This document shows, piece by piece, positions 1-4,352 of a DNA stretch of 5,122 bases. The stretch is from Acidobacteriota bacterium. GTDB lineage: Bacteria > Acidobacteriota > Terriglobia > Terriglobales > Acidobacteriaceae. The DNA lies in the NCBI GenBank assembly GCA_025353435.1, contig JANXQR010000676.1:1-5122 (forward strand), read 5' to 3'. How positions within the stretch are numbered: position 1 is the stretch's first letter; each line of letters opens with the position of its first letter. The translations under genes were made by a program, and so were the position numbers. The notes under the pieces were generated by a model. The model did not search any database. It saw only the letters and a list, made by a program, of their open reading frames with translations, and was not told the DNA's origin.

Positions 1-965
1 GCGTCGCGGTCGATTTCGAAGATTTGCTCGCCGGGGCGGCGGGTGGCGCGGGGATGGTGCAGGCGGTGGACTGCTTTGAGGTGTCCGAGCGCGAGGTGGG
101 TGTAGATTTGGGTGGTGGAAATGTCGGCGTGGCCGAGGAGGGTTTGTACGCTGCGCAGGTCGGCACCATGCTCGACCATGTGGGTTGCGCAACTGTGGCG
201 CAAAGTGTGTGGGCTGGCGGAGCTGTCGGCCATTTTTACCAGCGACCAGATCCACTGGCGAGTTAGGGGCATGCCTCGCAGGGAGAGGAAGAGGTGCGCG
301 CCGTCGACACGAACGCCGTTGCGGGCGGTGCCGATGCGGGCGAGATGCGGACGGCCTTCATTGAGATAGATCTGGAGCGCTTCGACGGCAGTGCGGCCGA
401 TGGGGACGATGCGTTCCTTGTCGCCCTTGCCGCGGACCTGGACGCGCCCTGTGTCGAGGGCAAGATCGCTGGTGGAGAGGGCGACGACTTCAGAGACCCG
501 GAGGCCGCCGGCATAAAGCAGCTCGAGAATGGCACGGTCGCGAAGGGCAGTGCCGCGGGCCTTGGGATGCGAGGCGGCCATGGCGGCGCGTTCCAGCATT
601 TCGTTCACTTCAGGCTCGGCTAGCGATTTGGGCAGGACCTTCCAGGCCTTCGGCGACTCGATGTTGATGGTGGGGTCGTGGTGGATGCGGCGGTCGAGCA
701 AGAGCCACTTGTAGAAGCCGCGCAGGCAGCTCAGTTTTCGGGCGGCGGAACGGGATTCGATGCCGTGCTCGCGGAGGTGCTCGAGGAAGGCTGCCACGTC
801 CTCCTGGGTTGAGGTGAGCAAGACGCCGTGGCGCTGTTCGACAAATTCAGAGAAGGTGCGGAGATCGGAGAGGTAGGCCTCGCAGGTGAGTGGCCGGAGG
901 CCTTTTTCCACGCGGAGGTAGATCTGGTAGTCCTTCAAGAGCATTAAGTTAGAGGGCCCATCCAT
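1..965 (-). CDS. xerD: XerC/XerD-type tyrosine site-specific recombinase (C-terminus beyond window)
   Basis: This is a tyrosine recombinase of the Xer family; such enzymes resolve chromosome dimers at dif sites with FtsK. About 321 codons are open without a stop, and the 3' end lies off the left edge. Counting from ATG 965, residues 8-100 form the N-terminal core-binding domain (YLRVEKGLRPLT, then SCLRGFYKWLL). Residues 115-300 form the catalytic domain. All catalytic residues are visible: R156 (GGLRVSE), K180 (GKGDKER), H253 and R256 (HTLRHS), H279 (LLGHADIS) and nucleophile Y288 (TTQIYTH). Their spacing follows E. coli XerD closely. ATG 965 is preferred because it gives a normal-length N-terminus; ATG 944, seven codons later, is possible. 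Neither has a strong Shine-Dalgarno. The tail after Y288 already has 33 residues, against about 19 in E. coli XerD. A housekeeping Xer protein fits best. An integrase is less likely because no att site or mobile gene is seen. Confidence 0.93.
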   Translation of the reverse strand, partial: MDGPSNLMLLKDYQIYLRVEKGLRPLTCEAYLSDLRTFSEFVEQRHGVLLTSTQEDVAAFLEHLREHGIESRSAARKLSCLRGFYKWLLLDRRIHHDPTINIESPKAWKVLPKSLAEPEVNEMLERAAMAASHPKARGTALRDRAILELLYAGGLRVSEVVALSTSDLALDTGRVQVRGKGDKERIVPIGRTAVEALQIYLNEGRPHLARIGTARNGVRVDGAHLFLSLRGMPLTRQWIWSLVKMADSSASPHTLRHSCATHMVEHGADLRSVQTLLGHADISTTQIYTHLALGHLKAVHRLHHPRATRRPGEQIFEIDRD

Positions 966-1013
966 AGGTCCGATTATCGGCGTGTTTGCAGGGAGGCGAT
1001 TGGGCCGCGATGC

Positions 1014-1043
1014 GTTATCGAACCTCGTTCATCACCGAATCAA
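1014..1043 (-). promoter_or_regulatory. Possible sigma70-like promoter for the Xer gene
   Basis: On the minus strand, TTGATT (1043-1038) and GATAAC (1019-1014) are separated by 18 bp; each matches the consensus at four of six positions. Transcription would start near 1007, leaving a leader of about 40 nt before ATG 965. The match is modest, so this is a candidate only. It would let the Xer gene be read separately from the rhodanese-TlpA operon, which ends 138 bp upstream. Confidence 0.3.
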
Positions 1044-1066
1044 GTCCGCCAACAATTTTGGTGATG
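1030..1066. repeat. 7-bp inverted repeat between the TlpA gene and the Xer gene
   Basis: CATCACC (1030-1036) and GGTGATG (1060-1066) are perfect inverted arms around a 23-bp spacer. No T-run follows on either strand, so it does not look like an intrinsic terminator. The possible -35 of the Xer promoter (1038-1043) lies between the arms, so a protein-binding site is conceivable. Chance is not excluded for arms of this length. Confidence 0.3.
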
Positions 1067-1103
1067 GCTGTTCTTGACGGCTGGGATGAAAAGGGGGAGG
1101 GGT

Positions 1104-1622
1104 CTATCTACGTGGGGCGAGGTATTGGAATAGGGCATGTTCCATCGTGTCGAGGTTCGTCTCGCCATTGAACTCCTGTACGATCTTGCCTTTGCGATTG
1201 ATAACGAAGGTGACTGGCAGGCCCAGGATACCGCCAAATCGTCGGGCGAGTTTTGCGTCGCCCATGATGACGGGATAATTGACGCCGCGCTGGGCGATGA
1301 GGGCGAGGACCGGGGCTTCGTCATCGTCCATGGAGACGCCGATTATCTGCAGGCCCTGCGGGCCGTAGCGTGTCTGCCAGTCGATGAAGCGGGGCATTTC
1401 GACTTGACATGGCTCACACCAAGTGGCCCAGAAGGTCAGCAGGACGACCCGACCCTTGAATGCGGCGAGATCGACCTTGTGGCCGTTGATGTCGGTTCGC
1501 ACCAGGCGCGGCGCGTGCTTGTGCAGGAGCGAGGCGGCTGATACGTCCAAGGATGATGCGCAGAGGACAATGAGGGTGAGAAGGCCGGGGAGTGCGGAGA
1601 GTCGTGCGGCGCGGGCCAGCAC
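1104..1622 (-). CDS. Exported TlpA/ResA-like thiol-disulfide oxidoreductase
   Basis: This 172-residue thioredoxin-fold protein belongs to the TlpA/ResA/AhpC-TSA group, which handles dithiol-disulfide exchange outside the cytoplasm, for example in cytochrome c maturation or repair of oxidised partners. Residues 1-29 look like a Sec signal peptide: Arg4 and Arg7, a hydrophobic stretch at 11-22, and likely cleavage after V-S-A (27-29). Cys21 is not in a lipobox. The active site is WCEPC (Cys69, Cys72) after the strand VVLLTFWAT. The cis-proline is in GLPVTFV (Pro136), followed by the usual INRKGKIV strand. Length is normal for the family. The start is GTG 1622, supported by GAGGGAG nine bases upstream, inside the end of the rhodanese gene. 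It is the second gene of a two-gene operon with that rhodanese, probably translationally coupled. The physiological substrate cannot be read from the sequence. Confidence 0.92.
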   Translation of the reverse strand: MLARAARLSALPGLLTLIVLCASSLDVSAASLLHKHAPRLVRTDINGHKVDLAAFKGRVVLLTFWATWCEPCQVEMPRFIDWQTRYGPQGLQIIGVSMDDDEAPVLALIAQRGVNYPVIMGDAKLARRFGGILGLPVTFVINRKGKIVQEFNGETNLDTMEHALFQYLAPRR

Positions 1623-1625
1623 GGG

Positions 1626-2105
1626 TTAATGCTCCCTCGGGTATCCCTTTCGCACCCAGTCGTCGCCGAAGTTGTTGGCGAGGTAGAGGACCTTTACCTT
1701 GGAGTAGCCGAGCTCGTGAAGGCGCTGAAATGCGGGGCCGACATTGGGGCAGCGGTTCCAGGGACAGCAGCCACAATAGAGCACGATCAACTTGTCCTTG
1801 GGGACGGTTGCGACGGTCTTCTCGAGGAGCTGAATTCCTGAGGGCTGCGAGCCGGGGCCGGCGAATTTGGAGCCGGGAATGTGCGCCTCCTGAAAGAAGA
1901 CGTGGGAGCCGACCTGGATAATGATCGGTGCGCCAGTTCCAGTAGCGAGCAGTTTGTTCAGATCGGCGGGTTGAATCTGCTGATCGGCAGGGATGGTGTT
2001 GGCGCTGACGATCGACGGCGCACCCGAAGTCTGTGCGGATGCCGATGAGGTGGAGTTGAATATGGCCAGGACGGCGAGAATTATGACGGAGATTCGAAAT
2101 GACAT
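1626..2105 (-). CDS. Exported rhodanese-like protein with Cys-rich active loop
   Basis: This 159-residue protein has a signal peptide and a single rhodanese domain. Residues 1-24 form the signal (Arg4, hydrophobic 6-16, likely cleavage after SASA). The domain shows IIIQVGSHVFFQEAHIPGS (61-79), with the family's HIPGS turn. A strand LIVLY (106-110) then leads into the active loop CGCCPWNRCPN (111-121), and a closing YPREH ends the protein. Rhodaneses carry sulfane sulfur or bind anions at a loop cysteine. The standard loop is Cys, four residues, Arg. Here Cys111 is seven residues before Arg118, while Cys113 has the standard spacing to it. The loop also holds Cys114 and Cys119. ATG 2105 has a good Shine-Dalgarno (GAGGA, about six bases upstream). 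It heads the operon with the TlpA-like gene 3 bp downstream, so the partner may reduce its cysteines; that is inference. Confidence 0.85.
   Translation of the reverse strand: MSFRISVIILAVLAIFNSTSSASAQTSGAPSIVSANTIPADQQIQPADLNKLLATGTGAPIIIQVGSHVFFQEAHIPGSKFAGPGSQPSGIQLLEKTVATVPKDKLIVLYCGCCPWNRCPNVGPAFQRLHELGYSKVKVLYLANNFGDDWVRKGYPREH
1632..1638 (-). promoter_or_regulatory. Ribosome binding site of the TlpA-like gene inside the rhodanese gene
   Basis: On the minus strand GAGGGAG (1638-1632) lies nine bases before GTG 1622. It overlaps the codons for the last residues of the upstream rhodanese (Arg-Glu-His). This placement decides the GTG start and suggests translational coupling of the two genes. 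Confidence 0.7.
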
Positions 2106-2131
2106 GGGTTTCCTCGCAACGCGGAAGCCTC

Positions 2132-2149
2132 AGCATACAACACGGTTGT
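2132..2149 (-). promoter_or_regulatory. Possible -10 box and overlapping palindrome before the rhodanese-TlpA operon
   Basis: On the minus strand TATGCT (2137-2132) matches the -10 consensus at four of six positions, about 27 bp before ATG 2105. No convincing -35 is seen at 16-18 bp. The palindrome ACAAC-ACG-GTTGT (2137-2149) directly abuts this box on its upstream side, where a repressor or activator could act. The element lies in the 172-bp region between the divergent rhodanese and HAD genes. Evidence is sequence pattern only. Confidence 0.3.
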
Positions 2150-2277
2150 GGAATCGGGCGTGAGCGGTGAGGGACATTGACTGAACAAGAATGTGAGATG
2201 GGTACCGACATTGCAATCACTGGATTTACGTTTCGTTGACGTGCAAAACTCGAGTCAATGGAAGAGAATGGGGGTAA

Positions 2278-3054
2278 ATGCATTCCCAAAAGAGGATTGA
2301 GAAACACGTGACGACGACCGAATTTGAAACGGCCCATTGGACGGCCGAGGAGTTGCAGCGGAAGGTTCTGGAGTTGAAGCCGCGGGTTGCGGTGTTTGAT
2401 TGCGATGGCACGTTGTGGGACGGCGACGCGGGGTTTGGATTCATGGAGTGGTCGCTGGAACAGGGGCTTGTTTCGCGGTCGACGAGCGACTGGATAGACA
2501 CGCGCCACCGGGCGTACCGGGCTGGAAGCGTAAGCGAAGTGCAGATTTGCGGCGAGATGGTGCAGATTTACGCCGGTTTGCGCGAAACGGAGTTGCGTGA
2601 GGCGGCAGCGCGCTTCGTAAGCGAATTTGTGCTGCCGAGGGTGTTTCCGGAGATTTCGCAACTGGTAGGGGCATTGCGCGCCGCGGGCACGGAATTGTGG
2701 GCTGTGAGCTCCACAAATAAGTGGGTTGTCGCCGAGGGCGTGAAGGCGTTTGCGATTCCCGAGGAGCGCGTGGTGGCGGCCGAGGCGGCGGTGGTGGAAG
2801 GATTGATCACGAGCACGCTTGTGGATGTGCCGACCGATGAAGGGAAGGCGATTGCACTGCGGCGGGTGGGCCTCGATCGCCCGGATGCGGTTTTTGGAAA
2901 TTCGATCCACGATCTGGCGATGCTGGAGATGGCGGCGAATGCGTTCCCGATCAATCCTTCGCCGGCGTTGCTGCAGGCCGCGGCGCGCCATGGCTGGGGC
3001 TGGTTTCGGCCTGCGGGCGCCGAGGGGATGTTGAGCGATATCGTAGGAAAGTAG
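2278..3054 (+). CDS. HAD-superfamily hydrolase, phosphoserine-phosphatase-like
   Basis: This 258-residue cytoplasmic protein has the HAD phosphohydrolase fold and resembles the SerB/HAD-IB group. Motif I is VAVFDCDGTLW, with nucleophile Asp41 and acid/base Asp43. An alpha-helical cap fills roughly 55-115. Motif II is WAVSST (Ser144 or Ser145), motif III Lys190 in TDEGKA, and motif IV VFGNSIHDLAML. In motif IV the usual first Asp of GDSxxD is Asn208, while Asp212 is kept. The substrate is unknown; phosphoserine or another small phosphomonoester is possible. It should not be called serB from this evidence. ATG 2278 has GGGGG only three bases away and GGAAGAG further up. GTG 2308, eleven bases after AGAGGA, is a real alternative and would remove ten residues outside the conserved fold. 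The gene diverges from the rhodanese operon and is followed after 103 bp by the Nudix gene on the same strand. Confidence 0.88.
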   Translation: MHSQKRIEKHVTTTEFETAHWTAEELQRKVLELKPRVAVFDCDGTLWDGDAGFGFMEWSLEQGLVSRSTSDWIDTRHRAYRAGSVSEVQICGEMVQIYAGLRETELREAAARFVSEFVLPRVFPEISQLVGALRAAGTELWAVSSTNKWVVAEGVKAFAIPEERVVAAEAAVVEGLITSTLVDVPTDEGKAIALRRVGLDRPDAVFGNSIHDLAMLEMAANAFPINPSPALLQAAARHGWGWFRPAGAEGMLSDIVGK

Positions 3055-3122
3055 CTTTATTTCCGATGAGATGAGGCTGTGGCGGGGTACTCAGTTCGCC
3101 ACTGTGAACGGGTGGTTGTGAA

Positions 3123-3146
3123 ACCTGCCTTGGTGCTGTGGCAGGT
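3123..3146. repeat. 7-bp inverted repeat just before the Nudix gene
   Basis: ACCTGCC (3123-3129) and GGCAGGT (3140-3146) are perfect inverted arms with a 10-bp spacer. There is no following T-run, so terminator function for the HAD gene is unlikely. The right arm touches a -10-like TACACT (3146-3151), so an operator or an RNA hairpin near the Nudix start is possible. Confidence 0.45.
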
Positions 3147-3151
3147 ACACT
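3146..3151 (+). promoter_or_regulatory. -10-like TACACT six bases before the Nudix GTG
   Basis: TACACT lies six bases before GTG 3158, the same hexamer and almost the same spacing as before the higB toxin gene. If used, it would start the transcript at or near the start codon. No matching -35 is present at 16-18 bp (the nearest is TTGTGA 24 bp away), so this is weak. Confidence 0.25.
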
Positions 3152-3157
3152 AAAGGC

Positions 3158-3598
3158 GTGGAAAATCTGGAGCGCGACCTCAATCCAAAGCCCGTCGGTC
3201 CGGCTCTTCGTTTTGTTGCTGCGGCCCTGATTGTGCGCGACGGGGAAGTGCTGATCTGCCAGCGGCGTCCTGATCAGCCCATGGCGCTGCAATGGGAATT
3301 TCCCGGGGGCAAGATCGAAGCCGGGGAGAGCGCGGAACAGGCCTTGGCGCGCGAATTGGATGAAGAACTCGGGATCAAGGCGACGGTGGGGCCGCTGGTG
3401 ACGCGGATTCGCCATAATTATCGGCATGGCGGGGCGGTGGATCTGCAGTTTTTCGCGGTGCGGGAGTTTACCGGGGAGTTGGAAAATCGGATCTTCGCGC
3501 AGTTACGCTGGACGCGGCTTCAGGAGTTGCCCGAGTACGATTTTCTGCCTGCGGACCGAGGGTTGATTCGGGATCTGGCGTCGGGGAAATTGCTGTAG
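3158..3598 (+). CDS. MutT/NudG-type Nudix (deoxy)nucleoside triphosphate pyrophosphohydrolase
   Basis: This 146-residue Nudix hydrolase likely cleaves nucleoside triphosphates to the monophosphate and pyrophosphate, as in cleansing of 8-oxo-dGTP or other damaged nucleotides. The Nudix box is complete from Gly51 to Ile73: G-x5-E (Gly51, Glu57), then R65-E66-L-x-E69-E70-x-G72-I. These glutamates bind the divalent metal. The preceding ICQRRPDQPMALQWEFPGG and the late YDFLPADR (127-134) are typical of the MutT/NudG group. Length is near the usual 130-145 residues. The start is GTG 3158, with an in-frame TGA at 3119 and no better start between. AAGG sits only one base before GTG and no normally spaced Shine-Dalgarno is obvious. 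It follows the HAD gene on the same strand after 103 bp, so co-transcription is possible. MutT and NudG cannot be separated here. Confidence 0.92.
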   Translation: MENLERDLNPKPVGPALRFVAAALIVRDGEVLICQRRPDQPMALQWEFPGGKIEAGESAEQALARELDEELGIKATVGPLVTRIRHNYRHGGAVDLQFFAVREFTGELENRIFAQLRWTRLQELPEYDFLPADRGLIRDLASGKLL

Positions 3599-3610
3599 TC
3601 CTATGCCTCA

Positions 3611-3641
3611 CTGCAGACGATCATTCCAGTCTGCGGAATGA
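3611..3641. repeat. Two overlapping, mutually exclusive hairpins between mutT-like gene and higB
   Basis: Hairpin A pairs GCAGAC (3613-3618) with GTCTGC (3629-3634), extendable by a G-T wobble and one C-G pair to 3611/3636. Hairpin B pairs TCATTCC (3621-3627) with GGAATGA (3635-3641) around AGTCTGC. The loop of B contains the right arm of A, so only one can form at a time. No T-run follows on either strand. It lies 12 bp after the Nudix stop and upstream of the higB promoter. It may be an intergenic repeat unit, an mRNA-end stabiliser or a weak terminator. Confidence 0.6.
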
Positions 3642-3651
3642 CAGCGGCCGT

Positions 3652-3680
3652 TTGACCTTCGTTACGTTACGCATTACACT
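3652..3680 (+). promoter_or_regulatory. Sigma70-type promoter of higBA
   Basis: TTGACC (3652-3657, five of six consensus) and TACACT (3675-3680, four of six) are separated by exactly 17 bp. Transcription should start six to seven bases after the -10, at about 3686-3687, which is the toxin's GTG codon. Three TTAC units (3662, 3667, 3674) fall in the spacer and -10, including a direct repeat GTTACGTTAC. They are a plausible site for autorepression by HigA or HigBA, though this is inference. Confidence 0.7.
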
Positions 3681-3685
3681 TGTTC

Positions 3686-3964
3686 GTGATCGAATCTTTC
3701 CGCCACAAGGGGCTGAGACGCCTCTATGAGGACGACGACCCTCGCGGCGTGATGGCGGAACATCTGGTCAAAGTTCGCAACATTCTCGCACGCCTGGACG
3801 CAGCGGGTTCCGTGGACGATATGAATCTTCCCGGCTTCGGGCTTCACGCGCTTAAAGGACAGCTACAGGGCTTCTGGGCAGTAACCGTGCGGGCCAATTG
3901 GCGAGTAATCTTTCGCTTTATCGAGGGCAATGCCTCGGAAGTCGATTATTTGGATTACCACTAA
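3686..3964 (+). CDS. higB: HigB-type toxin (RelE superfamily mRNA interferase)
   Basis: This is a 92-residue RelE/HigB-family toxin, which in known members cleaves mRNA on the ribosome. It begins MIESFRHKGLRRLYEDDD, the usual HigB N-terminus. The core HALKGQLQGFWAVTVRANWRVIFRF follows at 54-78, and the protein ends DYH. His54, Lys57, Arg73, Asp90, Tyr91 and His92 fall at the same numbers that I recall for active-site residues of the 92-residue Proteus vulgaris HigB, so the toxin looks intact. That match supports GTG 3686 over TTG 3680, which would add two residues and overlap the -10 box. No Shine-Dalgarno precedes GTG; the promoter position implies a leaderless transcript. The stop codon TAA overlaps the ribosome binding site of higA, which follows after 12 bp. 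Toxin-first order is typical of higBA. Confidence 0.93.
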   Translation: MIESFRHKGLRRLYEDDDPRGVMAEHLVKVRNILARLDAAGSVDDMNLPGFGLHALKGQLQGFWAVTVRANWRVIFRFIEGNASEVDYLDYH

Positions 3965-3970
3965 GGAGGT
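3962..3970 (+). promoter_or_regulatory. Full-length Shine-Dalgarno of higA
   Basis: TAAGGAGGT matches the complete anti-Shine-Dalgarno complement over nine bases, with ideal spacing to ATG 3977. Its first three bases are the higB stop codon. It predicts strong antitoxin translation, in contrast with the toxin, which has no such site. Confidence 0.9.
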
Positions 3971-3976
3971 TTCCCC

Positions 3977-4258
3977 ATGCCGATGAAAAATCCGCCGCAC
4001 CCCGGCACCGTTGTTCTTAGCGAGTGCATCGAGCCGCTCGGCCTTACGATCACACGGGCCGCGCAGGCCCTGGGCGTGACACGCACCACGCTTTCTGAAT
4101 TGGTTAACGGCAAGCGTGGGATCTCACCAGAGATGGCCATCCGGCTCTCCCAGGCCTTTGGCGGCAGTGCGGAAAGCTGGATTACGCAGCAGGCTCATTA
4201 CGATCTTGCACAGATTCCGGCTGGGCGCATTCAGCTCAAACGGCTGGCTGTAGCGTGA
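3977..4258 (+). CDS. higA: HigA-type antitoxin, XRE-family transcriptional regulator
   Basis: This 93-residue protein is the antitoxin partner of HigB. It should bind and neutralise the toxin and repress the operon through its DNA-binding domain. It begins with the family's NPPHPG motif (5-10). A helix-turn-helix of the XRE type follows at about 24-52: ITRAAQALGVTRTTLSELV, then NGKRGIS. Next come PEMAIRLSQAFGGSAESWI (51-69) and a short tail ending in KRLAVA. Length is within the usual 90-110 residues. The start is ATG 3977, fixed by the perfect Shine-Dalgarno seven bases upstream. A second ATG lies two codons later but is further from that site. The operator is probably among the TTAC repeats around the higB promoter. 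No frameshift or lost motif is seen, so the pair appears functional. Confidence 0.94.
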   Translation: MPMKNPPHPGTVVLSECIEPLGLTITRAAQALGVTRTTLSELVNGKRGISPEMAIRLSQAFGGSAESWITQQAHYDLAQIPAGRIQLKRLAVA

Positions 4259-4285
4259 ATATTATCGGTGCGGCAGGTAAATAAC

Positions 4286-4303
4286 GCCGGTCAACAGACC
4301 GGC
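4286..4303. terminator. Hairpin between convergent higA and Nramp-family genes
   Basis: GCCGGTC (4286-4292), loop AACA, GACCGGC (4297-4303) form a perfect seven-pair GC-rich stem with a tetraloop, 27 bp after the higA stop. Downstream on the plus strand the sequence is TATAGGTTTG, and on the minus strand GTTATTTACC, so neither has a full T-run. The position between converging genes makes a bidirectional terminator the best reading. Confidence 0.65.
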
Positions 4304-4352
4304 TATAGGTTTGCGCGGGGGTCGGTGTTGCGGCGTGAACTGCGGTGAGTCG

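Noticed and set aside
24..714. Several plus-strand open frames over the Xer gene
   Set aside because: The minus-strand frame here encodes a Xer recombinase with every catalytic residue, so these frames are antisense shadows.
1..965. Xer gene as a phage or island integrase
   Set aside because: No tRNA, att repeats, excisionase or mobile genes are in the window, and the sequence follows the housekeeping XerC/XerD pattern closely.
1137..1541. A 134-codon plus-strand frame over the TlpA gene
   Set aside because: It is antisense to a clear thioredoxin-fold gene with signal peptide and WCEPC; its own translation has no recognisable motif.
2177..2182. TTGACT as a -35 box for the HAD gene
   Set aside because: At 17-18 bp downstream the sequence is GGGTAC/GGTACC, with no credible -10.
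2236..2258. TTGAC...GTCAA inverted pair before the HAD gene
   Set aside because: The arms are only five bases with a 13-bp spacer and no supporting context; expected by chance.
1414..2991. A 525-codon open frame on the minus strand
   Set aside because: It crosses the TlpA, rhodanese and HAD genes in other frames. Its translation is an Arg, Pro and His rich composition with no domain, as expected for a shadow frame in GC-rich DNA.
3680..3685. TTG 3680 as the higB start
   Set aside because: It adds two residues not found in the family, overlaps the -10 box, and GTG 3686 restores the standard MI(E/K)SFRHKGL start and 92-residue numbering.
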